From contig DATIPS010000022.1 in assembly GCA_035471805.1 (NCBI GenBank), forward strand, positions 1 to 35,427: a stretch of DNA of 35,427 nt. Direction: 5' to 3'. Of the stretch, positions 15,576 to 24,765 are shown piece after piece (position 1 is the first letter of the stretch; every line of letters begins with the position of its first letter). The position numbers and the translations under genes are program-made. The notes below the pieces were generated by a model that saw only the letters and a program-made list of their open reading frames with translations, was not told where the DNA came from and made no database searches. The DNA is from Acidimicrobiia bacterium (GTDB lineage: Bacteria > Actinomycetota > Acidimicrobiia > Spongiisociales > JAHEDJ01).

Positions 15576-16685
15576 CTAACGGCCATGCGCCAATACGACC
15601 AGCTGGTCCCGGTGAATCACGATCATTCCCTCGCGCTCACCCGCACCGGCTGCACGTTGGAAATCGGCAGCACCGACCTGGACCTGGCCCTTGGCAAGCA
15701 GCCTCCCGGTTCCGTCGAAAACTTCGACGGCATCGCCGGCGATGAAGTCGCCGCGCGCCTCAGCGACCCCGACGGCCAGCAATGAAGCACCGTCTTGCAC
15801 AACGGCTCGAACCGCCCCCGGATCGATCGTGATCGATCCGGAAGAAGGGAGCCCAAAGGCGATCCACAGTTTGCGGGCGGACAATCCGCTCGGGTGCGGC
15901 TCGACCCATGTCCCCCGTGACTTGCCGGACAGTGCAGTACCCAGGACGGAATCATCGCCTGCCGAGGTGATGATGGTGGGAATCCCAGACCAGGCAGCCA
16001 TCCGCGCCGCGGCGACTTTGGTCGCCACTCCACCCGAGCCGAACGGGCCGGACGATCCGCGCGCCACCGAATCGAGCACATCGTCCGTGTGCCTGACGGC
16101 GGCGAGAAGTTCGGCATCGTCCGCCAGACGCGGATCAGACGAATACAAGCCGGCGGTGTCTGTGAGCAAGAGGAGCAGCCCGGCGCCGATCAGATGCGAG
16201 ACGATGGCGGCGAGCCTGTCGTTGTCCCCCAGGCGAAGTTCCTCCACCGCCACCGTGTCGTTCTCGTTCACGATCGGGACGACACCAACGCTGAGCATCC
16301 GTTCGAGAGCCTGACGGGCATGCAGGTATTGATCGCGATTGGCCAGGATGTCTTTGGTCAAGAGAACCTGACCGGCCACCATCCCTCGCTGTGAGAACTC
16401 CGACGTGTAGCGCTCCATGAGGCGGCCCTGTCCGACAGATGCGGCGACCTGGAGCCCGGGAAGGTCTCTCGGGCGTTCACTCAACCCGAGTGCGGGCAGC
16501 CCGGCGGCAACGGCGCCCGACGTGACCAGAACCGTCGGATGTCCGGCCTTCCAGCCTTCGCCGATCATCTCGACCGTCCGGGCGATAGCCCGATCGTCGA
16601 TTCCACCCTGGCGCAACGTCAGGCTCGAAGAACCTACCTTCACCACAATACGCGCCCCGCCGGCGATCGGGCGATGGCCGGTCAC
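15576..16685 (-). CDS. proB: Glutamate 5-kinase with PUA domain
   Basis: ProB phosphorylates glutamate at the gamma position, the first step of proline synthesis, and is normally inhibited by proline. The 369-residue product has the amino-acid kinase fold: RIVVKVGSSSLT, LVTSGAVAAGLPALGL, VVPIVNENDTVAVEELRLGD and GSGGVATKVAAARMA. The C-terminal part (about residues 275-365) is the PUA domain found in many ProB proteins, including the ARGDFIAGDAVEVFDG segment. The GTG start overlaps the obgE stop (GTGA), so it is in the obgE transcript. On the other side it converges with the potassium island, with only 16 bases between the stops and no visible terminator. Confidence 0.96.
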   Translation of the reverse strand: MTGHRPIAGGARIVVKVGSSSLTLRQGGIDDRAIARTVEMIGEGWKAGHPTVLVTSGAVAAGLPALGLSERPRDLPGLQVAASVGQGRLMERYTSEFSQRGMVAGQVLLTKDILANRDQYLHARQALERMLSVGVVPIVNENDTVAVEELRLGDNDRLAAIVSHLIGAGLLLLLTDTAGLYSSDPRLADDAELLAAVRHTDDVLDSVARGSSGPFGSGGVATKVAAARMAAWSGIPTIITSAGDDSVLGTALSGKSRGTWVEPHPSGLSARKLWIAFGLPSSGSITIDPGAVRAVVQDGASLLAVGVAEARGDFIAGDAVEVFDGTGRLLAKGQVQVGAADFQRAAGAGEREGMIVIHRDQLVVLAHGR

Positions 16686-17971
16686 TCTTCTTCCCCGCCG
16701 TCGGTCTCCTCATCATCGGGATCCGAGTACTCGAACACCAGCTCCCCGATACGCACTTCGTCGCCCGTGACTGCGCCGGCCTCCCGGAGGGCGGCGTCGA
16801 CGCCGATGCGTTCCAAACGGCGAGCGACGAAGTCGGCCGTTTGCGGAACGGTCAGATCATCGAGGCGGATTGCCCGCTCTGCGGCGCGCCCCGTCACTTC
16901 CCAGCCGGTCGGGGTCGCGAATACCTCGAAGCCCTCCCTGACGGGACGATGCAGTATGAATCCTTCTCGACCCGGTTCTTCGCGAACGGCGCGATCGACG
17001 GCATCGGCCACCGCGTGCAGGAACGGCTCGATGCCACGATGGACAACCGCGGAAATCGCAAAGACGACGGATTCGCCGAGTGCAGAAGCGAGAGCTTCGG
17101 TGTCGAAATCGTCCGCTGCCAAATCTGATTTGGACAATGCGACGACACGGGGCCTCTCGATCAGGTCGGCCGAGTGGCGCTCCAGTTCCTCGAGCAGCAC
17201 GCTGTATTGCTCCTCCGGTGACACGACCTGGAGCGGCGACGGGTCGAGAAGAACGATCAACGCACGAGCCCGCTCGACATGCCGGAGAAACTCGTGACCA
17301 AGGCCTCGCCCTTCGGATGCCCCCTCGATGAGTCCCGGAATGTCGGCGACCACGAACTCCCGCTTGCCGATCGAAACAACACCGAGATTGGGCTCGAGTG
17401 TGGTGAACGGATAGTCGGCTATCTTCGGCTTCGCGGCGCTGATGGCAGATATCAGAGTGCTCTTGCCGGCGTTCGGAAAGCCGATGAGCGCCGCGTCGGC
17501 GAGCAGGCGCACCTCGAGCGTGAACGAAGCCGCATCACCGTATTCACCTTGTTCGGCGAAGGCCGGTGCCCGCCGTTTAGACGAGATGAAGGCTGCGTTG
17601 CCCCCGCCACCGCGCCCACCTTCGAGCGCCTTGACCATTTGCCCGTGTTTGACGAGATCGGCAATCATCGTGCCATCTTCGTCGTACACGGTCGTGCCGA
17701 GCGGAACTTTGAGGATCAGGTCCTCACCCCGACGGCCGTGCTGGAGGTCACCCCGGCCGTGGGTGCCGTCCTTGGCGGAATGATGGGGATTTCGTTGATA
17801 GATCAGCAGCGTTGCAATCGCTTCATCAGCTGCGATATAGACGTCGCCGCCGGAGCCGCCCGATCCACCGATCGGCTTGCCCTTGGGCTTGCCCCGCGAC
17901 CGCACATAAGAAACCACCCCCGCACCGCCATTGCCGGCGCGGAGGTGAACTTGTACCTGATCGACGAACAC
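16682..17971 (-). CDS. obgE: Obg family GTPase
   Basis: The 429-residue GTG-initiated protein has the three Obg parts: the glycine-rich Obg fold (residues 1-155, with RAGNGGAG and IGGSGGSGGDV), a G domain (about 160-330), and a C-terminal OCT domain ending in an acidic tail (DDEETDGGEEE). G-domain motifs are GFPNAGKST (G1), FTTLEPNLG (G2), DIPGLIEGASEGRGLG (G3) and ISA (G5). The G4 motif reads SKSD instead of the usual NKxD, so the first position is serine. Obg acts in ribosome assembly and stringent control. It lies 26 bases after rpmA and overlaps proB. Confidence 0.97.
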   Translation of the reverse strand: MFVDQVQVHLRAGNGGAGVVSYVRSRGKPKGKPIGGSGGSGGDVYIAADEAIATLLIYQRNPHHSAKDGTHGRGDLQHGRRGEDLILKVPLGTTVYDEDGTMIADLVKHGQMVKALEGGRGGGGNAAFISSKRRAPAFAEQGEYGDAASFTLEVRLLADAALIGFPNAGKSTLISAISAAKPKIADYPFTTLEPNLGVVSIGKREFVVADIPGLIEGASEGRGLGHEFLRHVERARALIVLLDPSPLQVVSPEEQYSVLLEELERHSADLIERPRVVALSKSDLAADDFDTEALASALGESVVFAISAVVHRGIEPFLHAVADAVDRAVREEPGREGFILHRPVREGFEVFATPTGWEVTGRAAERAIRLDDLTVPQTADFVARRLERIGVDAALREAGAVTGDEVRIGELVFEYSDPDDEETDGGEEE

Positions 17972-17997
17972 CGGGCCGAGCCGTTGATCGACCCCCC

Positions 17998-18249
17998 CTA
18001 CTCGGGGAGAACGCTCACGAGACGGCGTCCGTGACTGGCGTGGTATTTGACGACACCCGGAGCCATGGCAAACAGCGTGTCATCGCGACCGCGGCCGACA
18101 TTCTCACCGGGATGAATCCGGGTTCCGCGCTGGCGCACGATGATCGCGCCGGCGTTGACAACGTGGCCGTCGAATACCTTCGGACCGAGGCGCTTCGCCT
18201 TTGAATCCCGACCGTTCTTGGTCGAGCCTCCAGCTTTGGTTTTGGACAT
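17998..18249 (-). CDS. rpmA: 50S ribosomal protein L27
   Basis: The 83-residue basic protein matches L27 throughout: [20 protein letters not shown], then [19 protein letters not shown] and [12 protein letters not shown]. The N-terminus of L27 reaches the peptidyl-transferase centre. A GGAGAAG ribosome-binding site overlaps the rplU stop, 3 bases upstream, so the two genes are tightly coupled. The N-terminus [10 protein letters not shown] lacks the cleavable extension known from Firmicutes. Confidence 0.98.
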   Translation of the reverse strand: MSKTKAGGSTKNGRDSKAKRLGPKVFDGHVVNAGAIIVRQRGTRIHPGENVGRGRDDTLFAMAPGVVKYHASHGRRLVSVLPE

Positions 18250-18252
18250 CTG

Positions 18253-18612
18253 CTACTTCTCCTCGGCCTCGGCGGCTTTCGCCTTGGCGGCCTTCTTGGG
18301 CTTCGACACGGCGATCTCAGTCACCTTCACAGTGGTATAGATCTGCCGATGACCCATGCGTCGACGATAACCCGTCTTGTTCTTGTACTTGAAGATATCG
18401 ATCTTGTCGCCCTTCGTGTCGCCGATTATCTCGGCGCGCACGGTGTATCCGGCGAGTTGATCGCGATCGCTGATGGTGTTGCCGTCGTCGTCGACGACAA
18501 GTAACGGGGCAAATTCTACTTCTTTGCCGGCGGCCTTGAGCCGTTCGACGTCGATGACGTCGCCCTGGCGCACTTTCGCCTGTTTCCCGCCGGTGCGGAT
18601 GATCGCGTACAT
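18253..18612 (-). CDS. rplU: 50S ribosomal protein L21
   Basis: The 119-residue product begins MYAIIRTGGKQAKVRQGDVI, the L21 signature, and contains IDIFKYKNKTGYRRRMGHRQ, its RNA-binding motif. The last 20 residues are an Ala/Lys/Glu extension (PKKAAKAKAAEAEEK) longer than in many L21 proteins. L21 binds 23S rRNA with L20. A GAGGAC lies shortly before the ATG. It leads the rplU-rpmA-obgE-proB unit, 61 bases downstream of rng. Confidence 0.98.
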   Translation of the reverse strand: MYAIIRTGGKQAKVRQGDVIDVERLKAAGKEVEFAPLLVVDDDGNTISDRDQLAGYTVRAEIIGDTKGDKIDIFKYKNKTGYRRRMGHRQIYTTVKVTEIAVSKPKKAAKAKAAEAEEK

Positions 18613-18640
18613 AGTCGTCCTCAGGTCAAATGAAGCGGTA

Positions 18641-18668
18641 ACTCTACCTGCAATCGGTGAGTTTCCAA
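18641..18668 (-). promoter_or_regulatory. Candidate promoter for rplU-rpmA-obgE-proB
   Basis: In the 61-base gap between rng and rplU the minus strand reads TTGGAA, 16 bases, then TAGAGT, a fair match to sigma-70 -35 and -10 elements. It would start transcription about 25 bases before rplU. The spacing is a little short and the match incomplete, so the call is tentative. Confidence 0.3.
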
Positions 18669-18673
18669 CTTGG

Positions 18674-20206
18674 CTACATTGCTTCTACGTCGTCGTCTGT
18701 CTCAATCGGCAGGCCGCGGAGTGCCGTCTCCTCGTGCAACAAGACTCCTCGCCCGGAGCAGTTCGGGCACACTTCGGAGAACTGTTCCAGTAGACCCGCC
18801 GAGACGTTCTTGCGGGTCATCTCGACCAGGCCGAGATTCGAAACATCGAACACCTGCGTGCGCACCTTGTCCTTCGCCAGCGTCTCCTTGAGGCGGCGCA
18901 ACACCGCCTGCCTGTTGCGTGAGATCTCCATGTCGATGAAGTCGATGACGATGATCCCACCGATATCGCGCAGGCGGAGTTGACGACCGATCTCCTCGGC
19001 GGCTTCCAGATTGTTCTGCAACACCGTGTCTTCGAGATTGGAGCTTCCGACGAACTTCCCGGTGTTGACGTCGATCACCGTCAACGCCTCGGTGCGATCT
19101 ATCACCAGATGACCGCCGGACTTCAGCCACACCTTTCGGTCCAGCGCCTTTTGAAGCTGATCCTCGACGTGATACCGCTCGAAGAGAGGGATCTGATCCT
19201 CGTACAAACTCACCTTTTCGACCAGGTCGGGAGCAGTCCGATCGAGATACGAGACGACGGCATCCCGGGATGCGTCGTCGTCGATGAGCAAACGCTTGAA
19301 ATCCGGCGTGAAGTGCTCGCGGATGACCCTTATCAACAGCCCGGGTTCTTCGTAGATCGGGCGAGGAGCGCCGCCGACGGCTGCCTCCTCCTTGATGGCC
19401 TCCCAGACTCTCACCAAGCGGTTGATGTCGACTTCAATCTCATCCTTGGACGCCGCAGACGCCGCCGTCCGCACGATCACACCGTAACCCTCGGGCTTGA
19501 CCTCACGCAGGATGTCGCGCAGACGAATGCGATCGTCCTCGGGCAATCGACGGGATATCCCCTGCATGTCTGAGTCCGGGGCGAGAACCAGATAGCGGCC
19601 CGGCACTGTGACCTGACCGGTCAGGCGCGCTCCCTTGGCTCCCATCGCGTCTTTCACGACCTGGACGAGAACCTCATCTCCCTCGGAGAGCACCTGCTCG
19701 ATTCGAGGATGGCGCCCATGTTTGGCGGGGTCGACCTTGAGGTCTCCGGCGTAGAGCACACCGTTCTTCGGCTGTCCGAAATCGAGGAAAGCCGCCTCCA
19801 TTCCTGGAAGCACGTTCTTGACCTTGGCCAGATACATGTTGCCGGCCAGCGACGTCCGCTCTTGACGGGCCACATAGTGCTCCACGAGGGACGGGCCCTC
19901 GAGAATGACGATCTGCGTCTGCGTCGGAAGCACCCGGACCAGCATCTGTTTCTTGCCGGTTTCCGGCGGAAGAATGATCTCTTCCTCGAAGTGTCTGGGT
20001 GCACGGCGGTGACCGTCCCGACCAGAGGGACGGGGTCTTCCCTCGCGGGTGGTCGGTTTCGAATCCCGCTTCTTCTCGGGCGTCGCCCGGACTCTTCGTA
20101 CCTCGACCACGTCGCGACCGACTCGTCGGGTTGTAGTTTCCTCGACGGCTTTGTCGCCGACTCCGCGGCGAACCACTTGTGCCGACTTGCGGCGGAACCA
20201 CGCCAT
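18674..20206 (-). CDS. rng: Ribonuclease E/G family endoribonuclease
   Basis: I choose ATG at 20206 (MAWFRRKSAQVVRRG) because GGAAGGA lies about 10 bases upstream; a GTG at 20239 lacks support. The product is 510 residues. A basic, disordered N-terminal stretch of about 75 residues precedes the catalytic part. An S1-like region (SLAGNMYLAKVKNVLPGMEA, FLDFGQPKNGVLYAGDL) leads to the 5'-sensor and DNase I-like domain. Metal-binding aspartates are D379 in VIDVNTGKFVG and D422 in IVIDFIDMEISRN. The zinc link CPNC (C480, C483) follows, and the protein ends soon after, so it has no long scaffold tail. It processes rRNA and mRNA. The gene order rng-rplU-rpmA-obgE is the common one. Confidence 0.96.
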   Translation of the reverse strand: MAWFRRKSAQVVRRGVGDKAVEETTTRRVGRDVVEVRRVRATPEKKRDSKPTTREGRPRPSGRDGHRRAPRHFEEEIILPPETGKKQMLVRVLPTQTQIVILEGPSLVEHYVARQERTSLAGNMYLAKVKNVLPGMEAAFLDFGQPKNGVLYAGDLKVDPAKHGRHPRIEQVLSEGDEVLVQVVKDAMGAKGARLTGQVTVPGRYLVLAPDSDMQGISRRLPEDDRIRLRDILREVKPEGYGVIVRTAASAASKDEIEVDINRLVRVWEAIKEEAAVGGAPRPIYEEPGLLIRVIREHFTPDFKRLLIDDDASRDAVVSYLDRTAPDLVEKVSLYEDQIPLFERYHVEDQLQKALDRKVWLKSGGHLVIDRTEALTVIDVNTGKFVGSSNLEDTVLQNNLEAAEEIGRQLRLRDIGGIIVIDFIDMEISRNRQAVLRRLKETLAKDKVRTQVFDVSNLGLVEMTRKNVSAGLLEQFSEVCPNCSGRGVLLHEETALRGLPIETDDDVEAM

Positions 20207-20506
20207 GTGACTCGTTTCCTTCCAATCTTCAATACTCACGAGGCGAGCGTTCGAGTCCGGGTTCCGACCTCAGTCGAACGGCATTCCGTCCAACATTCCA
20301 GCCTGCTCTCTCGCTCGAGTGTTGTGAAGAGAGCGGCAATACACCTGTGCCCTGCCGCCTATCCGGGTAGTACGAGGGGATTCTGAGGTTCGTCCATCCT
20401 CGAGAGTGCCCGGATCGACGTGGAAAGACCTATCGAGAAGGTCGCGCCGGCAGACTCACGACCGCTCGCGGTCGCGCCACAAGGCTAGCAGCATCTGGCC
20501 GGACGA
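20207..20506. other. 300-base noncoding region between tdk and rng
   Basis: Both flanking genes are on the minus strand, so this is the tdk 3' side and the rng 5' leader. A 7-base inverted repeat with a 2-base loop, CGACCGC-TC-GCGGTCG, at 20459-20474 may help end tdk transcription, but no T-run follows. An rng promoter should lie here; no clear -10/-35 pair was found. No gene or other repeat was noticed. Confidence 0.5.
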
Positions 20507-21094
20507 CTAGCTATCCATTCCCAACCGGGGCTGCTCGGGCTCTTCCGGGTCGTAACAGTTGCGACACCGTGCCTCATACGCGTCCGTCGCTCCGAGCACG
20601 ACCAGGTCGTCGGACTTGATGATCCGCTGCGTGAACGCCGCCGGGGCACCGCACCGGTGACACACGGCAAGCATCTTCGTCACGTACTCAGAGCGGGTGC
20701 AGAGCGTCGGGATCGGCTCGAAGGGGCGGCCCAGATAGTCGAGGTCGAGACCGGCAACAATCACCTGTTTGCCCGACCTGGCCAGCCGCTCCGTTACTTC
20801 GACGATCCGGTCGTCGAAGAACTGGCCTTCGTCGATGCCGACCACTTCGGTTGCATCATCAATCATTTTGAGGAGAGTGAAGGAATCCGGCACCGGCTCG
20901 GCGGTAACAGAAAGGAGACTGTGAGAAACGACTTCAGCTTCCGCAAATCGCGTATCCAGAGCGGGTTTGAAGGTCTGAACCGGCACCCGGGCGATCTTGG
21001 ATCGGGTGACCCGTCGGATCAGTTCTTCGCTCTTCCCCGAGAACATCGGGCCACAGATGACCTCGATCCACCCCTGATCGCCTCGTCGGTACAT
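20507..21094 (-). CDS. tdk: Thymidine kinase
   Basis: ATG at 21094 gives 195 residues, the usual length of the type II family; the frame opens upstream but overlaps rodA. The P-loop reads GPMFSGKSEEL, Walker B is VVGIDEGQFFDD, and the DLDYLGRPF lasso segment follows VIVAGL. Four cysteines in two pairs (CHRCGAPA and CRNCYDP) make the structural zinc site. It phosphorylates thymidine in the salvage pathway. No purine-rich ribosome-binding site lies before the ATG; instead the upstream bases are C-rich and adjoin a strong hairpin, so expression may be low or controlled. Confidence 0.96.
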   Translation of the reverse strand: MYRRGDQGWIEVICGPMFSGKSEELIRRVTRSKIARVPVQTFKPALDTRFAEAEVVSHSLLSVTAEPVPDSFTLLKMIDDATEVVGIDEGQFFDDRIVEVTERLARSGKQVIVAGLDLDYLGRPFEPIPTLCTRSEYVTKMLAVCHRCGAPAAFTQRIIKSDDLVVLGATDAYEARCRNCYDPEEPEQPRLGMDS

Positions 21095-21098
21095 GGGG

Positions 21099-21115
21099 GG
21101 GAAGCATAGCTTCCC
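21099..21115. repeat. Perfect 7-bp hairpin between rodA and tdk
   Basis: GGGAAGC, a 3-base loop, and GCTTCCC form a perfect hairpin 4 bases before the tdk ATG and 19 bases past the rodA stop. No T-run follows, so it is a poor terminator by itself. Its position over the tdk initiation region is more suggestive of control of translation or of transcript end protection. Confidence 0.55.
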
Positions 21116-21134
21116 GAGCCTCAGCGCCGCCCAG

Positions 21135-22310
21135 TCAAACGATGTAGGTCTCTCCCGGTACCGGCGAGCGGCGCCGCCAGATCGAATTGAGCAGACCCAT
21201 CGCAAATGCGAACGTCAGCAGAGACGATCCACCGTAGCTCAAGAAGGGAAGGGGCAGTCCCGTCACCGGCATGATCTTCATCGTCATGCCTATGTTGACG
21301 AAGACCTGGAACATGATCATCGAGCCGATGCCGACGGCCATGAGGCTTCCAAAACGATCGCGGGCGGTAGCGGCGATCACGAACGCCCGCCACAACAAGA
21401 TGACGAAGGCCGCGATGACGAGGGCCGAGCCCAGAAACCCGAGCTGCTCTCCCACCGCGGTGAAGATGAAGTCGGTTTCCTGCTCGGGAACGAATCGCAG
21501 ATTCGTGAGGGCGCCGTCGAAAAGGCCTTTGCCCGTCAGCTGGCCTGATCCAATGGCGGTCACGCTCTGGGCCTGCTGGTAGGCAACGCCCAGCGGATCC
21601 GCGTCCGGATCGTAGAAAGCGGTCAATCGTTCCAGCTGGTATTCCTTGAGCAATCCCCGCTGGAACACAACCATGCCTCCGCCGACCGCTCCTGCTCCCA
21701 GGACGAGGAGCTGCTTCCAGGTCGCTCCCCCTGCAAACAGCATCACGAAAGTCATGAACGTGAAGACCAACATGGTTCCCAGGTCGGGCTGAAAGAAGAT
21801 CAGGAGCGACGGAATCGCCACCAGGAAGAGCCCCTGGACCATCCGCTTCCACTGCATGCCTTCCTGTCTCGCAGGCGCCAGCACGGTCGCCAGCACAATG
21901 ACCATTGTGATCTTGGCGAACTCGGAGGGCTGCACCTGGAAGATCCCCAGGTCGATCCACCTCTTCACGTTCTCCTGAGCCGGGATCAGCGGCGAGATCA
22001 GCAGCACGAGGGTCCCGAGTGTGCCGACGTAGATCCACGCCGCGAAGTTCCGGAACTCGCGGTAATCGATCAGCGAGCCGACCACGTACACCCCCACGGC
22101 CACGACGGCGAAGATGATCTGACGTTGCATCAACCTCCCGGGATCGAGGTTCTGAAGCTCGAGCTGCTCTCTCGTGCTCGCGTAGATCATCAACACGCCG
22201 ACGGTCATCAGAGCCGCCATCACAATGAACGAGACAACGTCCGGTCCCGGTCGCTTGCGGTCCGCGACGATGCCCGGGCCGCCGGAGCTCGACGATTCGA
22301 TGATGGCCAT
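21135..22310 (-). CDS. rodA: Rod-shape-determining peptidoglycan glycosyltransferase RodA
   Basis: The 391-residue, ten-span membrane protein belongs to the SEDS family. Recognised segments are VKRWIDLGIFQVQPSEFAK, FFQPDLGTMLVF, AYQQAQSVTAIGSGQLTGKG, and TGLPLPFLSYGGSSLL, the most conserved SEDS motif. WIDLG with QPSEFAK is the RodA/FtsW signature. It polymerises lipid II during side-wall growth together with the class B PBP encoded upstream. Its ATG shares one base with the mrdA stop (TGATG). Confidence 0.96.
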   Translation of the reverse strand: MAIIESSSSGGPGIVADRKRPGPDVVSFIVMAALMTVGVLMIYASTREQLELQNLDPGRLMQRQIIFAVVAVGVYVVGSLIDYREFRNFAAWIYVGTLGTLVLLISPLIPAQENVKRWIDLGIFQVQPSEFAKITMVIVLATVLAPARQEGMQWKRMVQGLFLVAIPSLLIFFQPDLGTMLVFTFMTFVMLFAGGATWKQLLVLGAGAVGGGMVVFQRGLLKEYQLERLTAFYDPDADPLGVAYQQAQSVTAIGSGQLTGKGLFDGALTNLRFVPEQETDFIFTAVGEQLGFLGSALVIAAFVILLWRAFVIAATARDRFGSLMAVGIGSMIMFQVFVNIGMTMKIMPVTGLPLPFLSYGGSSLLTFAFAMGLLNSIWRRRSPVPGETYIV

Positions 22311-24265
22311 CAGCTTCCGCCCTCTTCGGCCGCGCGTGCGGCGGCCTCCTCAGGCGTCGCCGCTCCTCCGGGCCGAATCGAGGTAACCGGTTCGTTTGGC
22401 AGCAGGTACTGCATGATGTTCCGAGCAACCGGGGCAGCGACGGTCCCGGCGAGACCGCCGTCGACGATCATCACCGCGACGACATAACGGGGATCGTCGA
22501 TGGGCGTCACGCCCACGAACCACGCCGTGTTGTCTTCGGAAACGTCCCGCTCGGAGGTCCCGGTCTTCCCGCCGGTCTGCCATGGATTCTGCATGACGCT
22601 GAATGCGGCGGCCGCCGTTCCACCGGCGTTCGTCACCCTCGTCAGGTCCTCCCTGATGAACCTCTCATGCTCCTCGGTGAACTCGATCGTGCGGGCAACC
22701 CGGCGACCGACGTCGAGCACCATGCGTCCGTCTACCGAGGTGATACGGTCGACGACGTGCGGCTCGAGGACATTGCCGCCGTTGACGAGCGCAGCAAAGG
22801 CGACTGCCATCTGAAGGGGTGTTGCCAGAACGTCCCCCTGCCCGATGGCGATGCCCATGATGTCGCCGCCTCGCCAGATCGCCTCCGTGAACCGGTCGGG
22901 AGACAGCAGAAGGCTCCCTCGTGGAGACTCGGCCCACTCCTCGTACAGCTGTCGGTCGGGTATGCGACCACTGTTTTCGAAGGGCAGATCGATGCCGGTC
23001 TTTTCGCCCAAGCTGAGCAGGCGAGCCCACCGCTGGAGGATGTCCTCGTTCTCCGGATCGTTCTTGTACTCGCGCCAGATGGTGAGAGCCACCTGCCAGA
23101 AGTAGACGTTGCAGGATCGACCGAGAGCGGTGTGAAGGTCGGTCGTACCATGCCCGGCGTCCGTGAAGGCGAGTTGTCCGCCCTCGTTGTCGTCGATGCC
23201 GAGATCCAACTCGCCCTCACAGTTGATCGTCCCCGAAGGTGTCGTGAGACCCCGGGGGTAGAGCCCCTCATTGATCGCAGCCGCCCAGGTGATCGCCTTG
23301 AAGGTCGACCCGGGCGGGTACGCCCCCTGGATGGCGAGATTGGTGAACACGTTCCGTTCGAGAAGCTCCTCGAACTGGGTTTGGCTGACTCCGTCGACGA
23401 AGAGGGCCGGGTCGAAATCGGGGTACGAATAGAGAGCCAGCACAGAGCCATCGGTGACATCCATCACGACCGCCGCTGCCAGATCGGGGTGACCCTCTTC
23501 GAGTTCTCTGGAGAGCTCCATCGCCTCGCTCACGGCGAACTCGACCTGTCGCTGGAGACCTGAATCGAGGGTGAGATGAACGGTGTCACCCTGCACGGCC
23601 GGCAGCTCCTCTTCGAGTCCGAGTGGATCACCCTGGGGGTCGACCCTGTACAACAAGGTCCCCCGCTCGCCCTGGAGGTATTCGTCGTAGAATTTCTCAA
23701 CCCCGAATTTTCCGATTGTGCCGCTCGGGTCGAGTTCCGGCCCGGCAGACGCAACGTCCTCCGGACTGGGTCGGCCGATGTGCCCGACCACGTGAGCGAG
23801 GAGGGGCCCTTCGGGGTAGACCCGGATGGGGCGGTCCTGGATCAGCACACCCGGGAAATCCTGCGAGTTCTTCAGAACGTACGACATCTGGGCGGGCGTG
23901 ACGATCCCCATCGGGACCTCGACCACAGGGCCCGCCTGCTCGAACATCGCTCGGACCTCTATGGCGGGCAGGTCGAACAGGGCGCTGATCTGCTGGATCA
24001 GGGCTTCCTCTTCTTCCTCGGTCACGGCAGTCCGCTGGACGATCATCTCCGGAACGATGCGACTGGTTGCCAGCAGCACTCCCCGGGAGTCCCGGATCTC
24101 GCCGCGAGCTGCCGTCGTACGCTCGGCGTCGAGTTGCTGCCTGCTTGCCTCCTCCTCGTACACCGTTCCGCTGGCAACCTGTACGAACCAGAGCCGAGTG
24201 AAGAGAAGCGAGAACAACACAACGAAGGCCATTCCCAGCAACGCCAGCCTCCTGGCGAAGTTCAC
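22310..24265 (-). CDS. mrdA: Penicillin-binding protein 2 (class B transpeptidase)
   Basis: The 651-residue protein has a short cytoplasmic start and one span (residues 8-29), a dimerisation/pedestal domain, and a transpeptidase domain. Catalytic motifs are S320-T-F-K323, S384-C-N386 and K567-T-G. GTIGKFGVEKFYDEYLQG lies in the conserved non-catalytic part. It cross-links peptidoglycan of the side wall with RodA. The C-terminus (about 620-651) is an Ala/Glu-rich tail. The GTG start overlaps the mreD stop (GTGA) and the stop overlaps the rodA start, so all the genes from mreC to rodA appear to be translated as one coupled unit. Confidence 0.97.
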   Translation of the reverse strand: MNFARRLALLGMAFVVLFSLLFTRLWFVQVASGTVYEEEASRQQLDAERTTAARGEIRDSRGVLLATSRIVPEMIVQRTAVTEEEEEALIQQISALFDLPAIEVRAMFEQAGPVVEVPMGIVTPAQMSYVLKNSQDFPGVLIQDRPIRVYPEGPLLAHVVGHIGRPSPEDVASAGPELDPSGTIGKFGVEKFYDEYLQGERGTLLYRVDPQGDPLGLEEELPAVQGDTVHLTLDSGLQRQVEFAVSEAMELSRELEEGHPDLAAAVVMDVTDGSVLALYSYPDFDPALFVDGVSQTQFEELLERNVFTNLAIQGAYPPGSTFKAITWAAAINEGLYPRGLTTPSGTINCEGELDLGIDDNEGGQLAFTDAGHGTTDLHTALGRSCNVYFWQVALTIWREYKNDPENEDILQRWARLLSLGEKTGIDLPFENSGRIPDRQLYEEWAESPRGSLLLSPDRFTEAIWRGGDIMGIAIGQGDVLATPLQMAVAFAALVNGGNVLEPHVVDRITSVDGRMVLDVGRRVARTIEFTEEHERFIREDLTRVTNAGGTAAAAFSVMQNPWQTGGKTGTSERDVSEDNTAWFVGVTPIDDPRYVVAVMIVDGGLAGTVAAPVARNIMQYLLPNEPVTSIRPGGAATPEEAAARAAEEGGS

Positions 24266-24765
24266 AGTCCTCTGCTCCGTTGCTTGCCCTCAACCGCACG
24301 GGCCACGAGCGGCTGCACGAGGAAGGCGAGTAGGAAGTTGTATCCGGGTACGAGCATGATCCGCCGCAGAGCGTCAGGTTCGGTCAAAGTCGCCTGCCCG
24401 AACAGCGTACCTACGACGGCGAGCAATATGACACCGGCGAAACTCAATACCAGGACGACGAGCGCTCCGGATAAGAGCCCCAGATCCAATCGAGACCTCG
24501 CCCTGACCGCCATGTACGCAACGAGTGTCAGGGTCAGGGCCCGCCAACCGAGCAAGCTCGAAGCGAGGAGGTCGACGAGCACCCCTCCGGTGAAGCCGAC
24601 GAGGAGTGCCGCGTCGTCGTCCAGGCGGCGGGCCACCACGATCGTCACGACCATCACCAGATCGGGAGCCACCCGGAAGGGTCTGATCCCGCCGACCGAG
24701 AACAATGTGGTCTGGACCAGCACAGCCGCCAGGATCAGTAGTAGGGAAACGGATCGGGTTCTCAT
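24262..24765 (-). CDS. mreD: Rod-shape-determining protein MreD
   Basis: The 167-residue product is strongly hydrophobic with five or six predicted spans. FRVAPDLVMVVTIVVARR and VGFTGGVLVDLLASSLLGWRA are typical MreD segments (the GFxxGLxxDL region). MreD is a membrane component of the elongasome that contacts MreC and PBP2. The ATG overlaps the mreC stop (ATGA), and its stop overlaps the mrdA start. Confidence 0.93.
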   Translation of the reverse strand: MRTRSVSLLLILAAVLVQTTLFSVGGIRPFRVAPDLVMVVTIVVARRLDDDAALLVGFTGGVLVDLLASSLLGWRALTLTLVAYMAVRARSRLDLGLLSGALVVLVLSFAGVILLAVVGTLFGQATLTEPDALRRIMLVPGYNFLLAFLVQPLVARAVEGKQRSRGL

